From: Desulfosporosinus meridiei DSM 13257
GTDB lineage: Bacteria > Bacillota > Desulfitobacteriia > Desulfitobacteriales > Desulfitobacteriaceae
Assembly: GCF_000231385.2 (NCBI RefSeq)
Contig: NC_018515.1
Span: 3,678,501 to 3,742,500 of the forward strand
Direction: 5' to 3'
Length of the DNA: 64,000 bases
Translations under genes and position numbers: made by a program
In this document: in pieces, positions 51,955-60,941 of the stretch
How positions within the stretch are numbered: the stretch's first letter is position 1
How the letters are laid out: every line of letters starts with the position of its first letter
Notes under the pieces: generated by a model
Database searches by the model: none
The model's input: only the letters and a program-made list of their open reading frames with translations
What the model was told of the DNA's origin: nothing

Positions 51955-52947
51955 TCAATCCGGAGGATGTTCAAGTAAACTCACGAGTAAATCCACGGCA
52001 GCTTGAACATCACTTCGATCAACCATTTCAGCCGGACTGTGAACATATCTCGTCGGGATTGAAATTACACCGGAAGGAACTCCTCCTCTAGACAAATGAA
52101 TAGCTCCGGAATCCGTCCCTCCGTACTCTAATACCTCCCACTGGAAGGGAATATTCCTTTCCGCTGCTACTCCAGCCATCCAGCGTTTTATTTGAGGAGG
52201 GGTAATCAACGAACGATCGAGGACTTTAATCCCCACACCACTTCCTAATTTCACCGACATGGTGTGGTCCTTAGGAGTATCTCCTGTAGCTGTCACATCA
52301 ACAGCTATTGCCAGGTCAGGTTCAAGAGCATAGGCTGCCGTTTTGGCACCTCTGGTTCCGATTTCTTCTTGCGCAGTAAAAGCAAAAACTAATTCATTAG
52401 TAGACTTGGAACGTTTAAGGGCTTCAATAACCACAAAACAACCAACTCGGTCATCAAGAGCTTTGGCCATGATTCTTGATCCTACTTCCACGAAATCTCC
52501 TACAAACACTGCCGTTTCTCCTAGGTGGACAATCTGTTCGGCCTCATTCTGGGAAACTGCACCAATATCAATATAGAGTTTATCTAGTTTAAAGTCACTT
52601 GGTTTAGCTAATTTTTCTACTCCGATGGTTCCGATTCTCCCCGTATTAAACTTAACCCTTTGTCCAACTAGGTTAGCAGTACGCACTCCACCAAGAGGGG
52701 TAAAACGTAAGAATCCCTCTTTATCAATATGTGTAATCATCAAGCCGATTTCATCCATATGAGCAGCAACCATGATTTTTTTACCCGTTCCGTGACGTAC
52801 AGCTAGGAGATTTCCTAAAGTGTCACTAATAACTTCGTCACAATAAGGACTTATCTGAGCAGATATGAATTCTGCGACTTGCTCTTCTGAACCGGAAGGG
52901 CCAAATATCTGGGTTAACTGTTCCAGGATTCTGAAATCCATATCCAT
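51955..52947 (-). CDS. M42 family metallopeptidase (copy 3 of 3)
   Basis: A 330-residue aminopeptidase/glucanase-like enzyme with two-metal ligands in AAHMDEIG, ALDDRVGC, TAQEEIGTRGA, the VDVT Asp and the last ligand in RYVHSPAEMVD. All are intact. M42 enzymes form tetrahedral dodecamers that clear peptides in the cytosol. The gene begins at the stop of the preceding M42 gene (1-nt overlap) and is the last in a three-paralog operon. Confidence 0.92.
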   Translation of the reverse strand: MDMDFRILEQLTQIFGPSGSEEQVAEFISAQISPYCDEVISDTLGNLLAVRHGTGKKIMVAAHMDEIGLMITHIDKEGFLRFTPLGGVRTANLVGQRVKFNTGRIGTIGVEKLAKPSDFKLDKLYIDIGAVSQNEAEQIVHLGETAVFVGDFVEVGSRIMAKALDDRVGCFVVIEALKRSKSTNELVFAFTAQEEIGTRGAKTAAYALEPDLAIAVDVTATGDTPKDHTMSVKLGSGVGIKVLDRSLITPPQIKRWMAGVAAERNIPFQWEVLEYGGTDSGAIHLSRGGVPSGVISIPTRYVHSPAEMVDRSDVQAAVDLLVSLLEHPPD

Positions 52948-53999
52948 TAAGATTTATCCTCCTTAGCAAAATTAATTGAGCTTCCTTCAAAGAAATTTGG
53001 TAATTCCTTTAGAAGAGCATTAACAAGGTCATAACAATCTCTATAATCCTTTTCTGAAATTACTGAGGCAAAAGAATGGATATAGCGACACGGCACATTC
53101 AAACAAATGGTGGGTATTCCAACATTGCTGATATGTATCGAACCGGCATCGTTTCCGCCACCACTTCCGCGCCGAAACTGTAAAGGAATACCGTTTTGTC
53201 GAGCTACACTCGTCACCCATTGGATGAGCTTGGCACTATAGAGTGTCGATCTATCCATTAATGAACAAGCGGGACCATTACCGAGCTCGGTGATCCAACC
53301 ATCTTCGGCACCTTCGGACATATCGTCCGCCACACTTGCTTCCAGTATGATTGCAAAATCCGGAGCCAAGTGATGAGCGGCAACCTTAGCCCCTCGCAGG
53401 CCTACCTCCTCTTGAACAGTAAACCCTGCAATCAAGGGGAAATCATAATCGTTTTTGAGCAGCTCTGCTAATATGGCACATCCCACTCGGCCATCAAGGG
53501 CCTTACCCTTATAAAGCCCGTCTCCAAAGGGCTCAAATTCGGTTGTGAAATAGGCATAATCTCCAAGTTTTACTTTGCTTGAAGCATCTTCTTTGGATTT
53601 TGCTCCGATATCAATATAAAGTTGGTCACAGGACAAAGCATTTTGCCGTTCCGTATGTTTTTGGAGATGAATGGCCTTCGCCCCAATAACTCCCACGCAG
53701 GAGTTGTTGATTTGAACAGGTTTTGAGACCAGAATTCGGGCATCTATTCCGCCAACAGGGCGAAATTTAAGAAATCCTTCTCCGGTTATATCGATAATCA
53801 TTAAGGCCACTTCGTCCATATGGGCAGCCAGCATTACTTTTGGGCCGGAAAGAGAGTCATTTTTCATCCCAATCAGATTTCCCATTTTGTCAGTACTAAT
53901 AATGTCTACAAAGGGTTCTATTGTTTGCCGCAAGAAATTACGAACAAGATTTTCCGCCCCTGAAGTACCATTTAATTCGCTAAGACTCTTTAATAACAT
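52947..53999 (-). CDS. M42 family metallopeptidase (copy 2 of 3)
   Basis: A 350-residue paralog with all metal and catalytic sites: AAHMDEVA, ALDGRVGC, TVQEEVGLRGA, GGNDAGSIH and the final His in RYIHSFASV. It overlaps the upstream truncated paralog by 20 nt, and its ribosome site lies within that gene. M42 paralogs with different specificities can form mixed particles; that is possible here. Confidence 0.92.
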   Translation of the reverse strand: MLLKSLSELNGTSGAENLVRNFLRQTIEPFVDIISTDKMGNLIGMKNDSLSGPKVMLAAHMDEVALMIIDITGEGFLKFRPVGGIDARILVSKPVQINNSCVGVIGAKAIHLQKHTERQNALSCDQLYIDIGAKSKEDASSKVKLGDYAYFTTEFEPFGDGLYKGKALDGRVGCAILAELLKNDYDFPLIAGFTVQEEVGLRGAKVAAHHLAPDFAIILEASVADDMSEGAEDGWITELGNGPACSLMDRSTLYSAKLIQWVTSVARQNGIPLQFRRGSGGGNDAGSIHISNVGIPTICLNVPCRYIHSFASVISEKDYRDCYDLVNALLKELPNFFEGSSINFAKEDKS

Positions 54000-54945
54000 A
54001 ACATTCCCTCCAAATCATCCGGTAAGGAGGCGATGGAATAGGCCAAGCATCCGTTCCTGAATGCCCCGGAATCGGTTCAATTTGAATAGGTACACGATGA
54101 AAATAAGCTGTGTCCACAAGATGTCGATAGATAGCCGGATGGATATTTGGCCCGAGCGCAACAGTCGGCCCTTTTCCCAGATCAATTGTAACTTGCCCTT
54201 TTAGATCAGGAGTACAAGCATGAGTAACATCTATAGTTACTGCCAGATCCGGATTAAGAGTATAAGCACTGGTGATTGCTCCCCTGGCCCCTACTTCTTC
54301 CTGGGTAGTTGCTACTGCAACTACATCATGAGAGTGCTTAAGCCTAGACAGTTCTTCCAGGCAAACCTTCATTGCTACTACTCCGGCTCTATCATCAAAG
54401 GATTTTCCAGCTATTAAGTTATTGAGAAGCGAATAGATTTGGCGTTTTATAGTGATTATATCTCCAACTTGGATAACCTCCTGGATTTTGGCCAGAGGCA
54501 TCCCTACATCAATAATCATTTCTTCCATTTTGACAGCCTGACTTGATTCCATTTTATCGAATAGATGGGGCGACAACGAAGCTATAATACCAGGAATGGC
54601 TTGATTTCCATGAACCAGTACCTCTTGAGACAAGAGAGTGCGCTGGTCGGTTCCGCCAATGGAGGTGAATTGAAGAAAACCACGGGAATCAATCTTTTTC
54701 ACAATCAGACCAATCTCATCCAGATGCGCAGCTAACATAATCTTTTTATTAGAATCTTTATTCCCTCTTTTCAGAGCATAAACATTGCCCAATTTATCAT
54801 GCTGTACCTCATCACTAAATTCTTTAAATCCTTCCCTGACCAAAGAGGCAATTGAAAACTCATACCCGGAAACTCCCGAGGCTATTGATAAGAGACTAAG
54901 AAAATCTCTGACATCCTTCATTTGCGGATTCATTGAAACCTTCAC
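53980..54945 (-). CDS. M42 family metallopeptidase, C-terminally truncated (copy 1 of 3)
   Basis: A 321-residue paralog, first in the operon. AAHLDEIG, SFDDRAGV, TQEEVGARGA and GTDAW are intact, but after GTDAWPI the reading frame continues into an unrelated tail (PSPPYRMIWRECYVIKES) and stops. About 40 residues of the fold, including the His that is the last metal ligand in family members, are missing. A deletion or frameshift just before the next gene is likely. The protein is probably inactive on its own but could still assemble with its paralogs. Confidence 0.8.
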   Translation of the reverse strand: MKVSMNPQMKDVRDFLSLLSIASGVSGYEFSIASLVREGFKEFSDEVQHDKLGNVYALKRGNKDSNKKIMLAAHLDEIGLIVKKIDSRGFLQFTSIGGTDQRTLLSQEVLVHGNQAIPGIIASLSPHLFDKMESSQAVKMEEMIIDVGMPLAKIQEVIQVGDIITIKRQIYSLLNNLIAGKSFDDRAGVVAMKVCLEELSRLKHSHDVVAVATTQEEVGARGAITSAYTLNPDLAVTIDVTHACTPDLKGQVTIDLGKGPTVALGPNIHPAIYRHLVDTAYFHRVPIQIEPIPGHSGTDAWPIPSPPYRMIWRECYVIKES

Positions 54946-55226
54946 CTTCTCTCTGCAAGCTGTTTCTAGGGTACGTAATGTTATATATTACTTTGGTTTT
55001 CTATTCAGAATAATCTCCAAAACTATTTCAAAACAATATACTCAGGCAGCAAATGCATTAATTTGACCCAAATACTCTTGGTAATTGTCCGTTGTAACAT
55101 AGTTTTTATTTTGTTCCTTATTATTTCGAATTTTGGAACTTTAGTAAATGCAATCTATTTTGATGTGAAAAGTTATATAATTAACTGAATGAGTAAAATA
55201 ATGCAATTGAAGCGAGGTATGCTAAA

Positions 55227-55535
55227 TTGAGTATTTTTGAAATTATAATGTTAATATGCTTTGGTGCAGCTTGGCCCCTTTCTATTTACAAATCCTATAC
55301 CTCTCGATCAACGGCAGGTAAAAGTGTATCTTTTTTAATTGTAATACTTATCGGCTATGTTGCAGGGATCATGCATAAGGTGTTTAATCAGTATGATGCA
55401 GTCGTATATTTATATCTGCTTAATTTTTTAATGGTCTTTACGGATCTCCTAATCTATTTTCGCAACAGTCGTTTCTCAACTTCAAACCATCCTAGTAAAA
55501 AGAAAGTATCTCACTCAGCTGTTTCTGCTAAGTAA
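55227..55535 (+). CDS. SemiSWEET/PQ-loop family small membrane protein
   Basis: A 102-residue protein with three transmembrane helices, the SemiSWEET half-transporter architecture. AAWPLSIYKSYTSRSTAGKS (about residues 10-30) carries the Trp-Pro of the first helix and the basic loop common to a Firmicutes group of this family. A dimer would move a small solute, perhaps a sugar, but the substrate is unknown. The start is a TTG after GAGGT. A hairpin terminator follows. Confidence 0.82.
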   Translation: MSIFEIIMLICFGAAWPLSIYKSYTSRSTAGKSVSFLIVILIGYVAGIMHKVFNQYDAVVYLYLLNFLMVFTDLLIYFRNSRFSTSNHPSKKKVSHSAVSAK

Positions 55536-55606
55536 TAAATAATATTTTGGTATTTCTAGCTATCTCAGAAACAATTCAACTCTAACATCACTGGTCGCAA
55601 AATCGA

Positions 55607-55650
55607 TTAATTAAAGGGCTGTCAAGTGACAGCCCTTTAATTAATTTATT
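55607..55650 (+). terminator. Terminator after the SemiSWEET-like gene
   Basis: 18-bp perfect arms (55607-55624 and 55627-55644) around a 2-nt core, followed by TTTATT. Confidence 0.75.
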
Positions 55651-55771
55651 CCTTAGTTAGCCCGTATCAAGTATGTTGATAAACCATATCTTAAGCTAAA
55701 GGCTAGACCCCTGAAGCTTAAATTATATGATATAATGTACGCGATATTCTAATTAAAAAAGAGGTTGTACT

Positions 55772-56431
55772 ATGTTAAAGGTATTAATTGCCGATGATCA
55801 GAAACTCTTACGAGAGAGCTTTAAAACTATTATTGAAAACCACGGGGAAATGAATGTTGTTGCTTGTGCCGCTAATGGAAGAGAAGCCTATGAATTGTGC
55901 GGCAAGTGCAATCCCGATGTGGTGTTAATGGATATTTCTATGCCGGTCTGCAATGGAACCGAAGCAACTAAATTAATTAAATCTGATTATCCACATGTCA
56001 AGGTTCTGATCGTTACTGCTTCTGATGACGAGGAAGATGTGTCTGAAGCAATCAGTAATGGAGCAAATGGCTACATTCTAAAAAATGTTGGTACGGAAGA
56101 ATTAATGCTGGCTATCAAAAGCACTTACCATGGTTTACAGATAATGCATAGAGATGTTTTTAGGCCAGCAACTTTTAATAAAAACCTTAAAGAACCAGTG
56201 CGAATACAAAACAATAAAGTAATTATTAACGATATCGAAATTCCTATATCTGACAGAGAAGTGGAAATTATCCGTATGATTGTGGAAGGGAAAGACAACA
56301 AAGAAATAGGTGCTTCCCTATTCATTGCGGAGGGAACCGTAAAAAATACGATAACCACCATTATCTCAAAGCTTCAACTTAAAGATAGAACCCAACTTGC
56401 CGTTTTTGCATTAAAAAATCATATAGTATAG
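55772..56431 (+). CDS. NarL/LuxR-family response regulator
   Basis: A 219-residue regulator. Receiver (residues 1-120): DDQKL, phospho-Asp in VVLMDISMP, Thr/Ser in IVTASDD, Lys in YILKNVGTEEL. The LuxR-type helix-turn-helix is at about 155-215 (ISDREVEIIRMIVEGKDNKEIG, FIAEGTVKNTITTIISKL). No kinase is adjacent on this strand; the converging hybrid kinase set at 56436-61934 is the nearest candidate. Confidence 0.92.
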   Translation: MLKVLIADDQKLLRESFKTIIENHGEMNVVACAANGREAYELCGKCNPDVVLMDISMPVCNGTEATKLIKSDYPHVKVLIVTASDDEEDVSEAISNGANGYILKNVGTEELMLAIKSTYHGLQIMHRDVFRPATFNKNLKEPVRIQNNKVIINDIEIPISDREVEIIRMIVEGKDNKEIGASLFIAEGTVKNTITTIISKLQLKDRTQLAVFALKNHIV

Positions 56432-56435
56432 TAGA

Positions 56436-58115
56436 CTATTGTTTTTCAAAGGGTTGCGTGAGCAGGAGGTTGCTCATCTCGTTTTCGCCAACGGGCTTGC
56501 TGAAGTAATACCCCTGCATAATATCACAACCCAAATTTGCAAGTAACTCCACATGTTTTTCTTCCTCTACACCTTCAGCCACCGTTTTGAGATTTAAAGT
56601 TTTAGCTAGTTCAATAATATGTTTGACAATCTCGTAGTCGACTTTCTGAGTTAGACAGTTTTGAACAAATACTTTGTCAATCTTTATTTCGTCAATTGGA
56701 TAATCTTTCAAATAGGCTAAGGTAGCTTGTCCCGTGCCAAAATCATCAATCGATAGTTTGAAGCCTTTTTCTTTTAGGGCATACATTTTCTTCTGAGCTT
56801 CATCGGGATTTGCAATTATGGCACTTTCCGTTATTTCTATTTTAATAGTTTCGGGAGCGAGATCATATAAACAAGCAAAGTTTGAAATCCTAGCTTCTAA
56901 ACTTGGATCGTTAAACTGCAAGGCTGATACATTGACGGAAACACTTGTTGATATTTTTTTATTATGAGTTAGCTCGGCTAAATACCTCATGGAATCTTTA
57001 ATTACCCAATTGCCTAAATTAATTATAGTTCCATTTTCTTCAGCACGGTGAATAAAAAAGTCAGGAAACATAAAGCCATAATCTCTGCTATTCCATCTTA
57101 TTAGTGCTTCCATTCCAACTATTTTGTGATTATCAGCCCTTACTTGAGGCTGAAAATGCAGAACAAACTCACGATTATCAATGGCCTTAAATAAATTTGT
57201 AGCAATCTCAACATGATTCTTATAGTTTCTTTCAAGTTGCTCGTCATAAAATCGAATATAAAATTTTTCCTTGTTCTTTTCTTCGTTAGCTAGTCGAGCA
57301 TTATTAACAAGTTCATTTCCTGTGGAACCATTTTGAGGGTATAGGGAAATCCCTATTTTGCAAGAAAGCAGTAACTCCCCGTTCAAATACTCAATTGGAT
57401 TGGCAAATGCCTTGACAAGATCATCTGCAAATCTAGCCGCCTGCTCAGGCCCTGCACTATGAAGCAAAATTGTGAAATTGCCTTCTTTATTATAGGATAT
57501 TATTTTCACATCTTCTCGACCATTTTGGAACTTTTCTACTAGCCCTTTAAGCATTTGTCGATCATTGATTTTCGAGAGGTAATTGTTTAAAAACATGGAA
57601 TTGCTTAATTTTACTGCAACTATGGCAAATTGGCAGGTCTTGCTTTGATCTTGACGTATCATAATATTATCAATATAGTCAATGAAAAGCATGTCATTGG
57701 GCAATCCCGTGCTCTGGTCATAGAGCAGTCTTCTAAACCGATCAAGTTTTAGAACAGTCCTCACTCTGGCCTTTACTTCCAAAGCATCTAGGGGTTTACA
57801 TAGAAATTCGTCTGCGCCCGATTGAAAACCTTTTAGTTTTGAAGCTCGATCTTCTAAAGCAGTAACCATAATAACAGGCATTAAGGATGTATAGGGATTA
57901 TTTCTGATTCTCTTACAAACTTCAAATCCATCCATATCTGGCAATATGACATCAAGGAGCACTAAATCCGGCTTAATCTCAAAGGCCTTTTTCAGAGCTT
58001 CCTTGCCATTTGATGCAAATTCTATATAGTAATCCTCTCGTTCTAGCAATGCGTTTAATACTTTCTGTCCCGAGATACTATCATCAACAATTAAAATACT
58101 ATTTTTTCTATCCAT
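56436..58115 (-). CDS. Response regulator with degenerate GGDEF and EAL phosphodiesterase
   Basis: A 559-residue protein: receiver (residues 5-125; phospho-Asp in LVLLDVILPDMDG), GGDEF-like domain (about 135-290) in which the active loop reads KEGNF and is dead for synthesis, and EAL domain (about 300-550). The EAL domain has every key motif: MEALIRW, SVNVS, EITES, DDFGTG, AEGVE and QGYYFSKP. It should hydrolyse c-di-GMP when the receiver is phosphorylated, with the GGDEF relic as a regulatory part. It is 34 nt downstream of the hybrid kinase. Confidence 0.92.
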   Translation of the reverse strand: MDRKNSILIVDDSISGQKVLNALLEREDYYIEFASNGKEALKKAFEIKPDLVLLDVILPDMDGFEVCKRIRNNPYTSLMPVIMVTALEDRASKLKGFQSGADEFLCKPLDALEVKARVRTVLKLDRFRRLLYDQSTGLPNDMLFIDYIDNIMIRQDQSKTCQFAIVAVKLSNSMFLNNYLSKINDRQMLKGLVEKFQNGREDVKIISYNKEGNFTILLHSAGPEQAARFADDLVKAFANPIEYLNGELLLSCKIGISLYPQNGSTGNELVNNARLANEEKNKEKFYIRFYDEQLERNYKNHVEIATNLFKAIDNREFVLHFQPQVRADNHKIVGMEALIRWNSRDYGFMFPDFFIHRAEENGTIINLGNWVIKDSMRYLAELTHNKKISTSVSVNVSALQFNDPSLEARISNFACLYDLAPETIKIEITESAIIANPDEAQKKMYALKEKGFKLSIDDFGTGQATLAYLKDYPIDEIKIDKVFVQNCLTQKVDYEIVKHIIELAKTLNLKTVAEGVEEEKHVELLANLGCDIMQGYYFSKPVGENEMSNLLLTQPFEKQ

Positions 58116-58149
58116 AATATCCTCCTCTCTAAAGATCTAATAGCAGTTA

Positions 58150-60870
58150 TTAGTGCAGATATTCATCACACTTCTCTTTAAGAACTCCCATAGAGACTGG
58201 TTTGCTGATATAATCATCCATCCCGGCGTTAATACATTTTTCTCTGTCGCCTTCCATCGTATAGGCAGTCATAGCGAGAATGGTTGTGTTTTTATTAAAG
58301 ACACTTTTTTTTCTAATTTGGATTGTAGCTTCATAGCCATCCATTATTGGCATTTGGCAGTCCATCAGAATTAGATCATATTTTTTTGTATTACAGATCT
58401 CAACAGCCTGTTGCCCGTTAGTTGCCAGTTCGACAGTGTAACCAAGCTTTTTCAGGATTGTCATCTCTAGTCTTTGATTGGCTAGCATGTCTTCAACTAA
58501 CAAGATTGAAGGTTTTTCATCACCACGGGTCTCTTGAATAACTGAATTATTTATTTCAACCTCTTCTGATAAAGCAGAGGTTTTTAGTAATGCAATCTGA
58601 GAAATAAGTTCAATTAACTCCTTCTTGCGGACAGGTTTCAACAGGCATCCGGCAAATCCTATCGTCTTAGCTAATTTAGCATCTCCTTTCTGAGCTGCGG
58701 AAGTAATCAGAATCAGTTTAATGTCTCGATACCTCTCATCTCTTAACACCTTTTTTCCAAATTCATAGCCGCTCATCCCTGGCATCATATAGTCCACTAA
58801 AATAATTCGAGGTAAATTTTTTGAGGACAATTCTCTTAGAATTTCTATTCCTTCAAAGCCATCTTTTGCACTCTTTACAAGACATCCCACTTCACCCAAG
58901 TATTCTCGAAAGATCATTCTGTTAGTATCATTATCATCAATGATCATGATGGAAAGATCCTTCAACTCAACTAATCTAGGCTTTTCTTCATGGTTTTCGA
59001 GCTTAGCTTTTTCTAACTCTAGGGCGATTATAAAGGTACTCCCCTTACCTAGCGCACTGACTACATCAATTCTGCCTCCGATTAGTTCGATTATCTTTTT
59101 CGATATGGCCAGGCCCAGCCCTGTTCCTTCATATTTTCTTGTTGTAGAAGCATCTGCTTGAGTAAAAACTTGGAATAGGTTTTTCTTAGTCTTTTCGGAC
59201 ATACCAATGCCTGTATCGCGAATTTCAATCTGCAATCGGATTATCTCGGCATTTTCTCTAATCTGCTTTACCGTCACTGTCACCTCACCCTGGTCGGTGA
59301 ATTTGACAGCGTTCCCTATGATATTATTTAGGACTTGCCTTAATCTACTGGGATCCCCTTGAACACTGCTCGGTACTCCGGCGGCGATAAATAAAGCTAA
59401 ATCGATACCCTTGCCATTTGCTTTAGGAGAAAATAGGGACACGCTCTCTTCCACAAGACTGTGAAGATTAAAAGGAATACTATCAATCAACAATTTGTTG
59501 GCATCAATCTTTGAATAATCCAAAATGTCATTAATCAACAAAAGAAGGGAATCAGTTGAAGCTTTAACTTCAGCTAAGTAACTTGCTTGTTCTTTTTCTA
59601 GCGGCATTGTTGAGAGCAGTTCTATGTAACCAATAATTCCATTCATTGGTGTTCTAATTTCATGAGACATGTTGGCAAGAAATTGACTTTTGGCGATATT
59701 TGCTGCTTCAGCAGCTTCCTTGGCCTGCATCAATTCTAATTCTGTTTTTCTTTCTTGTTCTAGACTTATCATGAATTCATTAAACCAACGACATAATTCT
59801 CCAATCTCGTCGTTAGATATTGACTGGATTCGAGTTTCCAGGTTTATCCTTCCCTTTTTTAACTCTTTAAAAGAATTAGTAATTTTTCTAATCGGCTCAA
59901 CAAATGATTTAGAAATGGCAAAAGCAAATAAGAACATGAATATGAATGAAACCCCTAGGAACCATATATTGTATCTGAGAATATCCTTAACTTTCTCAGA
60001 AATACTCTTCTCCGATATTAACGCCAAAAGCGTCCAGCCATTTTTAGTCTTGTCATAAATGACTTGTTTGTTATCTCCTTTAATCTCCGTATTGAATCTG
60101 CCGGAATTCTTATAAATATTTGATAGAAAATCGCCATCTAGTTTGTTTCCAATTAATGACTTTTCCGGATGATAGACGATTCGTTTTTCTCTGTCAATAA
60201 TCATATATTCCGTGTCTTTATATGTACTAGTAAAATGATTATAAAAAACGTCAATATCATAATTTATTAAAAGCAAGCCAATCGGCTTTTCAGCAAAAGT
60301 GTTGGGGTCAATCTTTTTTAGAACCTTTCCAATCAGAATTACTTTTTTATTATTTGATTTTAAGTTCAGATTGTCTTCAATTCCTTGCCATAGGATCGAA
60401 CTTTCTGAGTATAATGCCTTATTAAGTATTTCATTCTTAGAATCTGTATTAATATCTTGAACATCTAAGGTATCTCCGACATGATAATGCTCTCCACTCA
60501 ATGAGTATATGTCAATTGAAACAAGCCCTTTAAGATTTGTAAAACTGCTTAGTAGATATCCAATTCTGGCTTGGGTAGCCAGTCTTTCGAAATCAGTGAT
60601 TCCTTCACCATTCTTCGCCAATACATCTTTGATATCTTCAATGCTGGAAAGATTGGCAACCAATCCCTCCACTTCTTCCATAATAACCTCAAGATAACGT
60701 TTCTTCTCTTCCAATAAGTTTATTGATGTCTTGTCGATCTCCTCTTTAAGGATGGATTTTGACTTACTATAGGACATTAACCCTAAAAAGGCTAAAGGTA
60801 CTATGCAAGCTAGCAATAGATATATTAAGAGTTTTTCGGTTATGTTCAATCTTAGAGATTTAGGAAACAT
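58150..60870 (-). CDS. Hybrid sensor histidine kinase (Cache-HAMP-HK-REC-REC)
   Basis: A 906-residue membrane kinase: TM1 (about residues 12-35), an extracellular double-Cache-type domain (about 40-285), TM2 (about 300-320), HAMP (about 322-375), HisKA (SQFLANMSHEIRTPMNGI, about 395), HATPase (RDTGIGMSEK, GTGLGLAISKKI), REC1 (IILVDYMMPGMSG) and REC2 (LILMDCQMPIMDG). No Hpt domain is present. I chose the ATG at 60870, behind AAAGGAT; an upstream in-frame ATG has no ribosome site. It lies between the gene for a sugar-type binding lipoprotein and an EAL response regulator, so the three probably make one pathway. Confidence 0.9.
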   Translation of the reverse strand: MFPKSLRLNITEKLLIYLLLACIVPLAFLGLMSYSKSKSILKEEIDKTSINLLEEKKRYLEVIMEEVEGLVANLSSIEDIKDVLAKNGEGITDFERLATQARIGYLLSSFTNLKGLVSIDIYSLSGEHYHVGDTLDVQDINTDSKNEILNKALYSESSILWQGIEDNLNLKSNNKKVILIGKVLKKIDPNTFAEKPIGLLLINYDIDVFYNHFTSTYKDTEYMIIDREKRIVYHPEKSLIGNKLDGDFLSNIYKNSGRFNTEIKGDNKQVIYDKTKNGWTLLALISEKSISEKVKDILRYNIWFLGVSFIFMFLFAFAISKSFVEPIRKITNSFKELKKGRINLETRIQSISNDEIGELCRWFNEFMISLEQERKTELELMQAKEAAEAANIAKSQFLANMSHEIRTPMNGIIGYIELLSTMPLEKEQASYLAEVKASTDSLLLLINDILDYSKIDANKLLIDSIPFNLHSLVEESVSLFSPKANGKGIDLALFIAAGVPSSVQGDPSRLRQVLNNIIGNAVKFTDQGEVTVTVKQIRENAEIIRLQIEIRDTGIGMSEKTKKNLFQVFTQADASTTRKYEGTGLGLAISKKIIELIGGRIDVVSALGKGSTFIIALELEKAKLENHEEKPRLVELKDLSIMIIDDNDTNRMIFREYLGEVGCLVKSAKDGFEGIEILRELSSKNLPRIILVDYMMPGMSGYEFGKKVLRDERYRDIKLILITSAAQKGDAKLAKTIGFAGCLLKPVRKKELIELISQIALLKTSALSEEVEINNSVIQETRGDEKPSILLVEDMLANQRLEMTILKKLGYTVELATNGQQAVEICNTKKYDLILMDCQMPIMDGYEATIQIRKKSVFNKNTTILAMTAYTMEGDREKCINAGMDDYISKPVSMGVLKEKCDEYLH

Positions 60871-60941
60871 ATAATTAATCCTTTCAAGATGACATTTATA
60901 ACTATTGAAATTACCTGTAGCAAGGTAGGTCTGGTTAAGGC

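Noticed and set aside
58940-59161. Plus-strand frames across the hybrid kinases
   Set aside because: They are antisense to intact kinase domains and carry Ser/Ile-rich shadow composition.
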